A stretch of 64,000 nucleotides of DNA from Microbacterium natoriense (GTDB taxonomy: Bacteria > Actinomycetota > Actinomycetes > Actinomycetales > Microbacteriaceae). This document shows, in pieces, positions 25,858 to 34,266 of this stretch (positions within the stretch are counted from its first letter, which is position 1; every line of letters starts with the position of its first letter). The stretch is from NCBI RefSeq assembly GCF_030816295.1, contig NZ_JAUSXV010000001.1:868001-932000 (forward strand), written 5' to 3'. Under the pieces are notes generated by a model that was given only the letters and a program-made list of their open reading frames with translations, ran no database searches and was not told the DNA's origin. The position numbers were made by a program, and so were the translations under genes.

Positions 25858-26862
25858 ATGGTCGTTCAGGACATCAGAGCATCCGACGCGGAGGATCTCC
25901 GCTGGTTGCGCTTCGGCTGGCTTCGCTCGATCAGAGAGCGCACGTCGACGTTCTCGGTCGTCACGGCGACTCTGCTGCTCTACTTCGGAGCGCTCGGGAT
26001 CTTCGAGCTGTCCGAAGACGACCTGACCGTGTTCGAGCGGGCGTTGTCCGGGGGGACCACCCTCGCGTGCTTCGTGGTGTTCGCGATGGTCGCGTTCTTC
26101 GGCGTCGAACTGCGACCGTGGGTCGGGTTCGCGCTGGTCGCCGCTCACGTGCTGGTGTCGATCTACTACCTCGGGTTCTCGGATGAGAGGCAGAACGCGA
26201 TCGCGGCGTTCCAGGAGCTGCCGATCATGGCCATGTACTTCTCATGGTTCTACGGGGCCAGGATCGCGCGCGTCGGCGTCCTGTTGATCCTCGTGTCGGT
26301 GGGGGCCGCGACCGGGTTCGGATCCTTCACGGGTGTCGGCGCGCTTCTCGGACCGGTCAACATGCTCGCCGCCGGACTGTTCACGTGGATGTGTCTCGAG
26401 GCGGGGATCTTCATGCGTCACCGCATCCGTCTCGAATCGCACTCCGACGAGCTGACCGGTGTGCTCAACCGCCGCGGTTTCGAGGCGAAGATCACGGCCG
26501 AGATCCGTCGCGCGGTGCGTCACGATCGCCCGCTCAGCGTCGCGGTGCTCGATCTCGACAAGTTCAAGGACGTGAACGACGAGGCCGGCCACGCCGCCGG
26601 CGACTACGTGCTGCGCGCGGTCTCGTCGCACTGGATGTCGCTGTCTCGCTCGACCGACCTCGTCGGGCGGCTGGGCGGCGACGAGTTCGCCATGCTCATG
26701 CCCGAGACGGATGCCGACGAGGCGCGCGCATTGATGATCAGGCTGCGCGAGTTCACGCCGCATCCGTGGTCGTGGGGTGTCGCCCAGGTGCGCCCGGACG
26801 ACACGGCTGCGTCCGTCATCGCCCGCGCCGACGCGGCCATGTACGACGACAAGCGCCGCTGA
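25858..26862 (+). CDS. Membrane GGDEF diguanylate cyclase
   Basis: A 334-residue protein. About five N-terminal membrane helices (roughly 30-190) form a sensor region of unknown ligand, followed by a GGDEF domain with DELTGVLNRRGF, DLDKFKDVND and GGDEF at residues 273-277. RSTD five residues upstream of GGDEF is an intact inhibitory I-site. It makes c-di-GMP from two GTP. With the divergent EAL gene it forms a synthesis/degradation pair beside the polysaccharide synthase. Confidence 0.93.
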   Translation: MVVQDIRASDAEDLRWLRFGWLRSIRERTSTFSVVTATLLLYFGALGIFELSEDDLTVFERALSGGTTLACFVVFAMVAFFGVELRPWVGFALVAAHVLVSIYYLGFSDERQNAIAAFQELPIMAMYFSWFYGARIARVGVLLILVSVGAATGFGSFTGVGALLGPVNMLAAGLFTWMCLEAGIFMRHRIRLESHSDELTGVLNRRGFEAKITAEIRRAVRHDRPLSVAVLDLDKFKDVNDEAGHAAGDYVLRAVSSHWMSLSRSTDLVGRLGGDEFAMLMPETDADEARALMIRLREFTPHPWSWGVAQVRPDDTAASVIARADAAMYDDKRR

Positions 26863-26874
26863 GCGCTGTCGGGC

Positions 26875-27909
26875 TCAGTCTTCGTCGACGAGCTCACCGC
26901 GGATGCGCCGCAGATCCTCCATGAGCGATCCGATCAGGATCCAATGACCGGATGCCGGAGGCTTCACCACGAGCGGCGCGGTCAGGGCCGGGATCACCGA
27001 GGTGAGAGTGTCGGGTTCGGGGGCGACGTCGGCGATCTGCACCGCGAGGCGGACGTCGTGGCCGGCGCGGCGAAGCTGCTCGGCGATCGCGGTGACGGCG
27101 GGCTCCAGCCCGATCGAGTCGTCGTAGTGGTCGAAATAGGCGCGGGTCATGCCGATCGTCTGCGTGACGATCGGCGACAGCCGCTCGAGGAGCGCGCGCA
27201 TCTCGCGCAGATCTTCGCGGTGCGCCGAGCGCCGAGGGTTGAGCGTGAGCGACTCCTCTCCGGCCGCGATGGATGCCGCGGCGGCATCCTTCATCGGGCG
27301 CAGCAGACGCACCTCGACCATCAGCTCCTGCAGGCGCTGCGGCGTCTGCGGTTCGGGGAGCGCGGCGGCGAGACGATCGAGGCTCGCGGCCAGTTCGGCG
27401 CCGAGCAGCCCGAGGTCGCGCCGGGCGGGGCCAGTGAGAACCGGCGGCACGATCAGCGCGTTCACGACGATGCCGATGACGACGCCGATCAGGGTCTCGA
27501 CGATGCGCGCCAAGGCGTAGTCGGGTGTCGAGCCCAGCGCCAGCACCAGCATCGCCGAGATCGCGACCTGGTTGCCGGTGCCCGGGGTCGCGCGGAACAC
27601 CCAGGCGATGAGCATCGCCACCACGATCGCGAGCAGCACGATCCAGCTCGGCGTGCCGAGCAGGAGTCCCAGGGACACCGCGATGACGACCCCGACGATC
27701 ACGCCGATGCTGCGCTCGAGTGCCTTCGACAGAGACTGGTTCACGCTCGGCTGCACGACGAGCAGGGCTGCGATCGCCGCGAACACCGGCAGTTGACCAG
27801 GCACCACCCAGCCGGCGAGCAGCCAGGCCGCGATCGTCGCCGCAGCCGACTTCACGACCTGCAGCAGCGGAGAGCGCCTGGAGGCGCGGATCGCGGCGGG
27901 AATGCGCAT
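26875..27909 (-). CDS. FUSC-family membrane protein (aromatic acid exporter-like)
   Basis: A 344-residue protein. Six or so helices in the first 170 residues include the FUSC signature PVFAAIAALLVVQPSVNQSLSKALERSIG, shown here only as a family match near residues 42-70, and IGVVIGIVVNALIVPP. The C-terminal half is soluble and helical. The family exports aromatic acids or related compounds. It converges with the GGDEF gene (12-nt gap). Confidence 0.85.
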   Translation of the reverse strand: MRIPAAIRASRRSPLLQVVKSAAATIAAWLLAGWVVPGQLPVFAAIAALLVVQPSVNQSLSKALERSIGVIVGVVIAVSLGLLLGTPSWIVLLAIVVAMLIAWVFRATPGTGNQVAISAMLVLALGSTPDYALARIVETLIGVVIGIVVNALIVPPVLTGPARRDLGLLGAELAASLDRLAAALPEPQTPQRLQELMVEVRLLRPMKDAAAASIAAGEESLTLNPRRSAHREDLREMRALLERLSPIVTQTIGMTRAYFDHYDDSIGLEPAVTAIAEQLRRAGHDVRLAVQIADVAPEPDTLTSVIPALTAPLVVKPPASGHWILIGSLMEDLRRIRGELVDED

Positions 27910-27947
27910 GGCTCAACGGTACTCGGGCGGCGGCATCCGCCCCGGCG

Positions 27948-28034
27948 CGTCCCGTCCGTCGGCTCAGCTTCCGTCTGCATGCCCAGAACCCGGCTTTCGA
28001 CCTGCGGACGGAATCTGAGCCTGCAGGCGGGACG
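27948..28034. repeat. Imperfect inverted repeat with 31-nt arms between divergent genes
   Basis: The arms at 27948-27978 and 28004-28034 agree at about 25 of 31 positions; GGCTCAG and TTCCGTC are the best-conserved parts. The 25-nt loop lies between. The element fills most of the 173-nt gap between the FUSC and DUF998 genes. It may be a mobile palindromic element or a control site. Confidence 0.6.
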
Positions 28035-28082
28035 GAGAGAGCGCGCTGGTCGGAGAACTCCGGGCATGCTTCGATGGGAGGC

Positions 28083-29150
28083 ATGGACGACCGGGAGCAG
28101 CAGGCGGGGCGACTGCAGAACGAGACCGAGGCCGTCTGGGCGACGGTCGGGTCGTTCGTCCTGGGCGCCGTGACCGGCATCCTGCTGCTCATCGGCGACC
28201 CGCGGCCGCTGACGGGGCCGCAGTCGCTCGCGATCCCGGTGGCCGCCGTGGGTGGAGTGGTCGCGGCATCCGCCTTCGTCGTCAGCACCGTGCGGCATCA
28301 CAGGGGCGAGACAGTGCCGATGCCCCGGTGGCAGAGCGTGATCTCGAACCTGTCGGCGATCGCTCTGACGGTCGTGTTCGCCGCGATCACCGCGATGGGA
28401 GCGCTGCTCGCCCTGCAGATCCTCGCCATCGGTCTGCAGGGGTTGCAGCTGGGAGCGGTGGGCGGCGGCGTGCTGGCGGGGGTCGTCGCCGCCGTGGGAG
28501 GGCGCTTCGCATACGGTGCAGGGATCGGCCTGCGTACGGCGGATCTCGCCGGCATCCTGTTCGGATTCCTCGCCCTCGGCACTCTGTTCGCGATGTCGAC
28601 GGCCGCCGACCCCCGTTGGTGGGAGCACAACTTCTCGACACTCGGTGGAGGAGCGGGCGCGTGGGCGTTCAACGGCACGCTCGTCGTCGCCGGTCTCATC
28701 ATCGCCACCGTGGGCTCGTACGTCGGCCGAGATCTGCACCGGATGCTGGGCGACGACGCTCTGCCCCGTATCGCGCCGATCGTCGTGCTCTGGGCGCTCA
28801 CGGGCGCGGCGCTCGCCGCGATCGGCCTCCTGCCGCTCGAGCGGGTGCCTGTCGCGCACAACATCGTCGCCCTCGGCGCGCTCGCGCTCTTCGTGCTGGC
28901 GGCCGTCACGACGGCACGGGTGTTCCCCGGTTCGCCCCGAGCGCTGGTGATCACGACGATCGGGCTGATCGCCCTCGTCGGAGTCTCGGTCATGCTGTGC
29001 TTCGCCATCGGGCTGTTCGGGGTCACGGCGCTCGAGGTGATCGTGATCGGGCTCGGGATGCTGTGGATGCTGACGCTCGTGCGCGTGCTCGCGGTGCTCG
29101 CGCCGTCGCAATCGCGTCCCTCCGCCCGCATGAATGTCCTGCGTCTCTGA
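28083..29150 (+). CDS. DUF998-type multi-pass membrane protein
   Basis: A 355-residue protein with about ten helices. The central motif WWEHNFSTLGGGAGAWAFNG resembles the conserved stretch of DUF998 proteins (HxxSxxG). The ATG at 28083 follows GGGAGG. There is no assigned function for the family in bacteria. It stands alone, divergent from FUSC. Confidence 0.75.
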   Translation: MDDREQQAGRLQNETEAVWATVGSFVLGAVTGILLLIGDPRPLTGPQSLAIPVAAVGGVVAASAFVVSTVRHHRGETVPMPRWQSVISNLSAIALTVVFAAITAMGALLALQILAIGLQGLQLGAVGGGVLAGVVAAVGGRFAYGAGIGLRTADLAGILFGFLALGTLFAMSTAADPRWWEHNFSTLGGGAGAWAFNGTLVVAGLIIATVGSYVGRDLHRMLGDDALPRIAPIVVLWALTGAALAAIGLLPLERVPVAHNIVALGALALFVLAAVTTARVFPGSPRALVITTIGLIALVGVSVMLCFAIGLFGVTALEVIVIGLGMLWMLTLVRVLAVLAPSQSRPSARMNVLRL

Positions 29151-29172
29151 TCGCTGCACCAGCGTGCGGGGT

Positions 29173-29232
29173 CGAGTGCACGGCCTGTCGCCGAGTGCAC
29201 GACACGTCGGCACCGATCTGCCGTGCACTCGG
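29173..29232. repeat. GTGCACTCG inverted repeats in an intergenic stretch
   Basis: CGAGTGCACGGC (29174-29185) and CCGAGTGCAC (29191-29200) face GCCGTGCACTCGG (29220-29232). Either left copy can pair with the right copy. The stretch follows the DUF998 gene. No T-run follows, so terminator function is only possible. Confidence 0.5.
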
Positions 29233-29351
29233 CGAGTTCACGTGCAGTCGACGCGCAGATAGGGAGCCAGCGCGCGAGAGATAGGGAAGGTGTCGGATGC
29301 CGGCGGGCCGCCTCAGAGCGGAATGTAGGGGTACCGGAGAAGGAGAACCCC

Positions 29352-29573
29352 ATGTACGAGCACCCGTATTACCAGTACACCCGTTTCGAGCAGGACGAGC
29401 TGGCGCGCCGAGCCGAGCTGCAGCGCTTCATCGCCGAGCACTCGGATCAGATCGTGGCCAGGCCGGAGGGTCCGATCGGACGGATGCTGCGCCGCATCGG
29501 CGCCGCGTTCGGACGCCGCAGCGGTCGTGCCGCGCAGCGGCAGACACCGTGCGAACCGGCCGTCGCCCGTTGA
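29352..29573 (+). CDS. Small hypothetical protein
   Basis: A 73-residue protein starting MYEHPYYQYTRFEQDELARR. GGAGAA lies 7 nt before the ATG. The N-terminus is Tyr-rich, the middle is an acidic-basic helix and the end is Arg-rich. There is no membrane segment. It precedes the LuxR-ATPase gene by 173 nt and may be in one transcript with it. The family is not recognised. Confidence 0.6.
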   Translation: MYEHPYYQYTRFEQDELARRAELQRFIAEHSDQIVARPEGPIGRMLRRIGAAFGRRSGRAAQRQTPCEPAVAR

Positions 29574-29601
29574 CCCTGGCTGCCTTGCCCGCGAACGGGG
29601 T

Positions 29602-29635
29602 CGTTCCCGCGACCGACATCGTTCCCGCGACCGAC
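29602..29635. repeat. Tandem 18-bp repeat
   Basis: CGTTCCCGCGACCGAC occurs at 29602-29617 and 29620-29635. A partial inverted copy follows (CGTTCGCGGGACCG). In the frame of the LuxR gene this encodes VPATD twice, so the repeat might belong to an N-terminal extension if translation started upstream of 29747. Confidence 0.55.
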
Positions 29636-29746
29636 GCCGTTCGCGGGACCGCTGTCGCGCGGTCGACGCGAGCCGCAGCATCCGTCGCCACGGGACCGAC
29701 CACGCCGCAGACCCCCGATGTCGGCGCGGGGTGGCACGATGAGAGC

Positions 29747-32635
29747 ATGCCTCCGTTCGCGCCCAGCGCTCCGATGGTCGGTCGCGACTCCGACCTCGCT
29801 CGCGCGCACGCGCTGTTCGAGCGTGCGAGCGAAGGAACGCCCACTGCGCTGCTGATCGAGGGCGAGGCGGGCATCGGCAAGTCCCGATTGCTGCGCGAGT
29901 TCGCCGACGACATCGCGAATCGCGCCGACATCCATGTCGGCTGGTGCCTCGACCTCGGCGCGGCTCGTTCGCCCTACGGTCCCCTCACCGGCATCCTGCG
30001 GTCGATCGTGCAGACCCTCGGCGACGATAGAGTCCGCGACGCCGTCGGTTCGGGTGTCGATGCGCTGGCCATGCTGCTCCCCGATCTCGCCCCTCAGGCC
30101 GATCGTGCGAGCACCAGTCCCGAGCGCCTGCGCGACGCGATCGCGAGCCTGATCGAGTGCGCCGCCGAGCGTGCTCCGCAGGTCCTCGTGGTCGAAGACC
30201 TGCACTGGGCCGACGAGTCCACGCTGGCCATCCTGTCTTTCCTGCTCCGTGCACTGGGCCGGGGGCGCATCATGCTGCTGCTGACCTCTCGATCCGACGA
30301 TGTGCGCCGCGGCGACGCCGTGAGCCGCTTCATCGGCGAGGCCACTCGGGCGCGCCTGCTCGAGCGCGAGGCCCTCGAGCGGCTCGACATCGACGCCGTG
30401 CGCGAGATCGCCGAGCAGGTGACCGGGCACGCCCTCAGCCAGGGCGCGCTCGAGCGCATCTACGACCGTGCCGAAGGGGTGCCGTTCTTCGTCGAGGAGA
30501 TCGCCTGCTGCTCCACGGCTCCGATCCCCGACGGGCTCCGCGATCTCCTGCTCGCCCGGTTCGATCGACTCGGCGACGACGCCCGAAGGGTCGTGCAGGT
30601 CGCGTCGGGCGCAGAGCGTCCGCTCACGCATCCGCTGCTCGAGCGGCTCGTCGGCTTCGCGGATGAGCGGCTCGACGAAGCCATGCGTGAGGCTACGCGC
30701 AGCGGCATCCTCGTCGTCATCGACGACGGCTACCGGTTCCGGCACGCGCTGCTGCGAGAGGCGGTTCACGACGACCTGCTGCCCGGCGAGCGCTCTCGCC
30801 TGCACCGCACGTACGCCGAGACCCTCGAAGCGCTGTGCGACGGCAGCGACTCCGCCGACGCGGCAGCCCTCGCCTATCACTGGCAGCTCGCACAGGACGA
30901 CCGCAAGGCCCTGTCCGCGGCGGTCGACGCGATGCTCCATGCGAAGGCGCGCTTCGCGTTCGCCAGCGCCGCGCGCTTCGGAGAGCTCGCGCTCGGAGTG
31001 TGGTCGCAGGTGTCCGATCCCGAGCATGCCGCCGGCATCGCCCGACTCGATCTGCTGCTCGTCCTGGGGTCGATCCTGCGCAACGCCGGCGACGGCGAAC
31101 GTGCGCTCGCCGTGGTGACGCTTGCTCTGTCCGAACTCGACCCGGCGACCGTCGACCCGCGCCTGCACGCCCGCCTGCTGCGCGACAAGGCCTACTACAC
31201 GATGAACCTCGGCCGTCCAGGCGCCATCCCGCTGCTGCACGAGTCTCTGGCGATCCTCGACGAACGCGTCGACGACGACCGCCTGCGCGCCACTGTTCTC
31301 AACAACCTCGCCAGCCGATACATGATCGCCGGCGAGCTCGATCGGTCCTATGAGCTGGGCGTCGAAGCAGGTGCATTCGCCGCTCGCGCCGGTTCGGACG
31401 ACGAGTCGTCCATCGCGGCCAACGTGCGTGCGGCCTCTCGCGCCCACCGGGGAGACCTCGCCGAGGGCATCCGAGAGTACGAGCAGGCGCGCGCGCTCGC
31501 CAGAGGGTCGACGGCCGATCTGCGGTATCGCGTCAACTACTCCGACCTGCTGACCCTGCTCGGCCGCTATCGCGAGGCCGTCGCGCTCGCGGAAGACGGG
31601 CTGGCGCGCTCGCGTCGATTCGGCGTCGAGCGCACCTCGGGGTCGGTGATGACTCAGAACATGGCGGTCCCACTGCTCGAACTCGGCGAGATCGAGCGCG
31701 TGGAGGAGATGCTCGCACGCGAGCTCTCGCAGAACACGCTGCGGGTGTTCCGCATGTACACGACCATGACGCGCGTGCGGCTGCTGTCGTGGCGCGGGAG
31801 GCACGAGGAGGCCGCCGAGCTCCTGCGGGAATCGCTGCCGGCATTCCGTGAGACGGGGACCGTCGAACGTCAGATCTGGTACGACATCGTCGTGATGACG
31901 GTGGCGGTGGCCGAGAGCAGCGGCGATCTCGAGGGCGCGCTCGCAGCGATCGTGCAGATGCTCGCCGACGAAGGCCCGCGGCTGCTCCACCAGCGCCGGC
32001 TGCTGCTGCAGTCGGGATGGATCATCGCCCAGCTGCGCGCGCAGGGGGTCGAGGTCGCTCAGGCGGTCGAGGCGATCCGCGCCGCATGGCGGGCCCAGCA
32101 TCCGCAGCTTCAGGGCGACACTTGGGAGAGCATCCTCTTCGCACTGCTCGACCCGACCGTGCAGCGGCTCGAAGCGGCGCTGTCCGTCGCCGACGGCGAC
32201 GACGTACCGGTCACGTTCCGCTCGGTCCTGCGCCTGGAACTCGCCCGCTTGCGGGTGCGGGAGGGCGACAGGGCGACGGCGGGTCGGCTGCTGGCAGAGG
32301 CCGCCGTGCACGCGGAGCGCATCGGTCACGAGCAGCTCCGTCGCGAAGTCAGCGGGTTCATGGCATCCGCCGGGCTCGGCGCGCACGAATCGTCGGATGC
32401 CGATGCGCTCACCGCCCGCGAACGCCAGGTGCTGGATCTGATCGCCGAGGGCCTCAGCAATCGGCAGATCGGCGAGCGGCTGTTCATCAGCGTGAAGACC
32501 GTGAGCGTGCACGTCTCCGCCGTGCTGCGCAAACTCGGTGTCAGCACGCGCACCGAAGCCGCCGTCGCGGCGCAGCGAACAGCTGTCGAGCGGAGTGCTC
32601 CTCGGACCGACGACGGCGTTCGTCTCGTCGGATGA
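29747..32635 (+). CDS. LuxR-family regulator with AAA ATPase domain (LAL type)
   Basis: A 962-residue regulator. Walker A is EGEAGIGKSRLL (about 38-49), Walker B is VLVVEDLHWADES, and a long helical TPR-like region follows. The C-terminus is a LuxR helix-turn-helix: LTARERQVLDLIAEGLSNRQ, then IGERLFISVKTVSVHV and LRKLGVSTRTEA. Such LAL regulators use ATP and a ligand to switch target genes. The frame is open further upstream, but the ATG at 29747 (MPPFAPSAPMVGRD) is the first good start before the family begins. Its target is unknown; it may act on neighbouring genes. Confidence 0.88.
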   Translation: MPPFAPSAPMVGRDSDLARAHALFERASEGTPTALLIEGEAGIGKSRLLREFADDIANRADIHVGWCLDLGAARSPYGPLTGILRSIVQTLGDDRVRDAVGSGVDALAMLLPDLAPQADRASTSPERLRDAIASLIECAAERAPQVLVVEDLHWADESTLAILSFLLRALGRGRIMLLLTSRSDDVRRGDAVSRFIGEATRARLLEREALERLDIDAVREIAEQVTGHALSQGALERIYDRAEGVPFFVEEIACCSTAPIPDGLRDLLLARFDRLGDDARRVVQVASGAERPLTHPLLERLVGFADERLDEAMREATRSGILVVIDDGYRFRHALLREAVHDDLLPGERSRLHRTYAETLEALCDGSDSADAAALAYHWQLAQDDRKALSAAVDAMLHAKARFAFASAARFGELALGVWSQVSDPEHAAGIARLDLLLVLGSILRNAGDGERALAVVTLALSELDPATVDPRLHARLLRDKAYYTMNLGRPGAIPLLHESLAILDERVDDDRLRATVLNNLASRYMIAGELDRSYELGVEAGAFAARAGSDDESSIAANVRAASRAHRGDLAEGIREYEQARALARGSTADLRYRVNYSDLLTLLGRYREAVALAEDGLARSRRFGVERTSGSVMTQNMAVPLLELGEIERVEEMLARELSQNTLRVFRMYTTMTRVRLLSWRGRHEEAAELLRESLPAFRETGTVERQIWYDIVVMTVAVAESSGDLEGALAAIVQMLADEGPRLLHQRRLLLQSGWIIAQLRAQGVEVAQAVEAIRAAWRAQHPQLQGDTWESILFALLDPTVQRLEAALSVADGDDVPVTFRSVLRLELARLRVREGDRATAGRLLAEAAVHAERIGHEQLRREVSGFMASAGLGAHESSDADALTARERQVLDLIAEGLSNRQIGERLFISVKTVSVHVSAVLRKLGVSTRTEAAVAAQRTAVERSAPRTDDGVRLVG

Positions 32636-32646
32636 GGACACCGATG

Positions 32647-32675
32647 TTCTCGTTGTCAGCCAGCCGTGGTACGGT
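32647..32675 (+). promoter_or_regulatory. Possible cold-shock gene promoter
   Basis: TTCTCG (32647-32652) and TACGGT (32670-32675) are 17 nt apart. A start near 32682 would leave a leader of about 70 nt before the ATG, which is common for cold-shock mRNAs. The -35 match is weak. Confidence 0.4.
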
Positions 32676-32751
32676 GACCGAGTACGCGTGTCGAAAGTTC
32701 CGACACGGTGCAGATCGCGAAAGCGGTCATTTCAACAGAAAGTAGAAACAC

Positions 32752-32955
32752 ATGGCCACTGGCACTGTGAAATGGTTCAACGCGGAGAAGGGCTTCGGCT
32801 TCATCGCTCCTGATGACGGCTCGGACGACCTCTTCGCCCACTACTCGGCAATCGCCGGCTCCGGTTTCAAGGAGCTCCGCGAGAACCAGAAGGTCGAATT
32901 CGACGCTGAGCGTGGCCCCAAGGGCATGCAGGCGGCGAACATCCGCGCTCTCTGA
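32752..32955 (+). CDS. Cold-shock protein (CspA family)
   Basis: A 67-residue single-domain protein. [20 protein letters not shown] contains RNP1, and DLFAHYSAI contains RNP2 (usually VFVH). It binds single-stranded RNA or DNA as an RNA chaperone. It has its own leader and a strong terminator, so it is a single-gene transcript. Confidence 0.95.
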   Translation: MATGTVKWFNAEKGFGFIAPDDGSDDLFAHYSAIAGSGFKELRENQKVEFDAERGPKGMQAANIRAL

Positions 32956-32973
32956 GCGCGCGCTGACTTCCTG

Positions 32974-33003
32974 ACCGGCCGGACCCTTCGGGGTCCGGCC
33001 GGT
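32974..33003 (+). terminator. Strong Rho-independent terminator after the cold-shock gene
   Basis: Perfect 13-bp GC-rich arms (32974-32986 and 32991-33003) enclose a TTCG tetraloop. A weak T-containing stretch (TCTGCGTTT) follows. Confidence 0.88.
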
Positions 33004-33106
33004 TCTGCGTTTCCGGGAGGGATGTCGCACGATCCGAATCGTGTGCGAACGCCCGGTCGGCTCGGGCGTCATCCGCCCGCGATCTCCAGAGGGTCGAGCA
33101 ACAGGG

Positions 33107-33149
33107 TTAGGGTCACCTAAGGCCCGTGTGTTAGGTTAGGCCAGGCTTA
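33107..33149 (+). promoter_or_regulatory. Two DtxR/IdeR-like iron boxes
   Basis: TTAGGGTCACCTAA (33107-33120) is a near-perfect palindrome. TTAGGTTAGGCCAGGCTTA (33131-33149) matches the 19-bp iron-box consensus TTAGGTTAGGCTAACCTAA at 14-15 positions. Both lie just upstream of the siderophore-binding protein gene. An iron-loaded DtxR/IdeR repressor would shut the operon when iron is plentiful. Confidence 0.8.
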
Positions 33150-33211
33150 CCAAAGCCTCGGTGCAGCGTCGCGCCACGTCCCCCTGACTCAAGAACCCGA
33201 AGGGAACGCTC

Positions 33212-34258
33212 GTGCGTATCTCCCGTGTCCTCGCGCTCGGCGCAGCCGCAGCTCTCGCCCTCAGCCTCAGCGCCTGCGCGACCCCGTCCGCCGACAGCGA
33301 TGCAGCCGGTGCGGCATCGGCCTCCGAGACCGCAGGCGTCGTGCCCGACGGCACGTTCCCCGTCACGATCGAGCACGTCTACGGCGAGACCACGATCCAG
33401 AAGCAGCCCGAGCGGGTCGCGACCGTTGCCTGGTCCAACCAGGAAGTGCCGCTCGCTCTCGGGATCGTGCCGGTCGGCATGGCGAAGGTCACCTGGGGAG
33501 ACGACGACGGCGACGGAATCCTGCCCTGGGTCGAGGACAAGCTCGACGAACTCGGCGGTGACACTCCAGTGCTGTTCGATGAGACCGACGGCATCGACTT
33601 CGAGGCCGTCGCCGACACCAAGCCCGACGTGATCCTCGCCTCCTACTCCGGCCTCTCGCAGGAGGAGTACGACACGCTGTCCAAGATCGCACCGGTCGTG
33701 GCCTATCCAGATGTCAAGTGGGGAACGTCGATCGACGACATGATCGCGATGAACTCGAAGGCGATCGGCCTGTCGACGTCGGGTGAGAAGCTGATCGACG
33801 ACCTGCAGGCAGAGGCGGATGCCGCGCTCGCCGCGCACAGCGTGCTGGCCGACAAGAAGCTGCTGTTCTCGTACATCGACCCGTCCGACCTCAGCCAGAT
33901 CGGCTTCTACAACGCGATCGACACCCGTCCCGGTTACCTGCACGACAACCTCGGCCTGCCTTTCCCCGCGATCGTGGAGGAGAGCGCCGACAGCACCGAG
34001 TTCTACCAGGCGGTGAGCTCGGAGGAAGCCGACAAGTTCAGCGACGTCGACGTCTTCGTGGTGTACGGCGACGAGTCGGTCATCCCCGTGCTGCAGGCCG
34101 ACCCGCTGCTGTCGAAGATCCCCGCGATCGCCGAGGGCCGCATCGCGACACTGGGCGAAGCCACCCCGCTCGCGGCCTCCGCCAACCCTTCGCCGCTGTC
34201 GATCGGCTGGGGCCTCGACGACTACCTGGCTGCGCTGGCCGCTCCGCTCGCCGGCTGA
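33212..34258 (+). CDS. Iron-siderophore ABC substrate-binding lipoprotein
   Basis: A 348-residue FecB/FepB-type lipoprotein. The signal peptide ends in the lipobox SLSAC. The mature part has FPVTIEHVYGETTIQKQPER and the segment KPDVILASYSGLSQEEYDTL that defines cluster A-8 binding proteins. The GTG at 33212 follows GAAGGGA. It starts the operon 33212-38202. Confidence 0.92.
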   Translation: MRISRVLALGAAAALALSLSACATPSADSDAAGAASASETAGVVPDGTFPVTIEHVYGETTIQKQPERVATVAWSNQEVPLALGIVPVGMAKVTWGDDDGDGILPWVEDKLDELGGDTPVLFDETDGIDFEAVADTKPDVILASYSGLSQEEYDTLSKIAPVVAYPDVKWGTSIDDMIAMNSKAIGLSTSGEKLIDDLQAEADAALAAHSVLADKKLLFSYIDPSDLSQIGFYNAIDTRPGYLHDNLGLPFPAIVEESADSTEFYQAVSSEEADKFSDVDVFVVYGDESVIPVLQADPLLSKIPAIAEGRIATLGEATPLAASANPSPLSIGWGLDDYLAALAAPLAG

Positions 34259-34266
34259 ACCGGGCA

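Noticed and set aside
29602..29635. CRISPR-like repeats
   Set aside because: Only two copies, 18-bp period and no spacers.
29447..32641. Frame of more than 1000 codons opposite the LuxR-ATPase gene
   Set aside because: The composition is that of an antisense shadow; the plus strand encodes clear Walker and LuxR motifs throughout.
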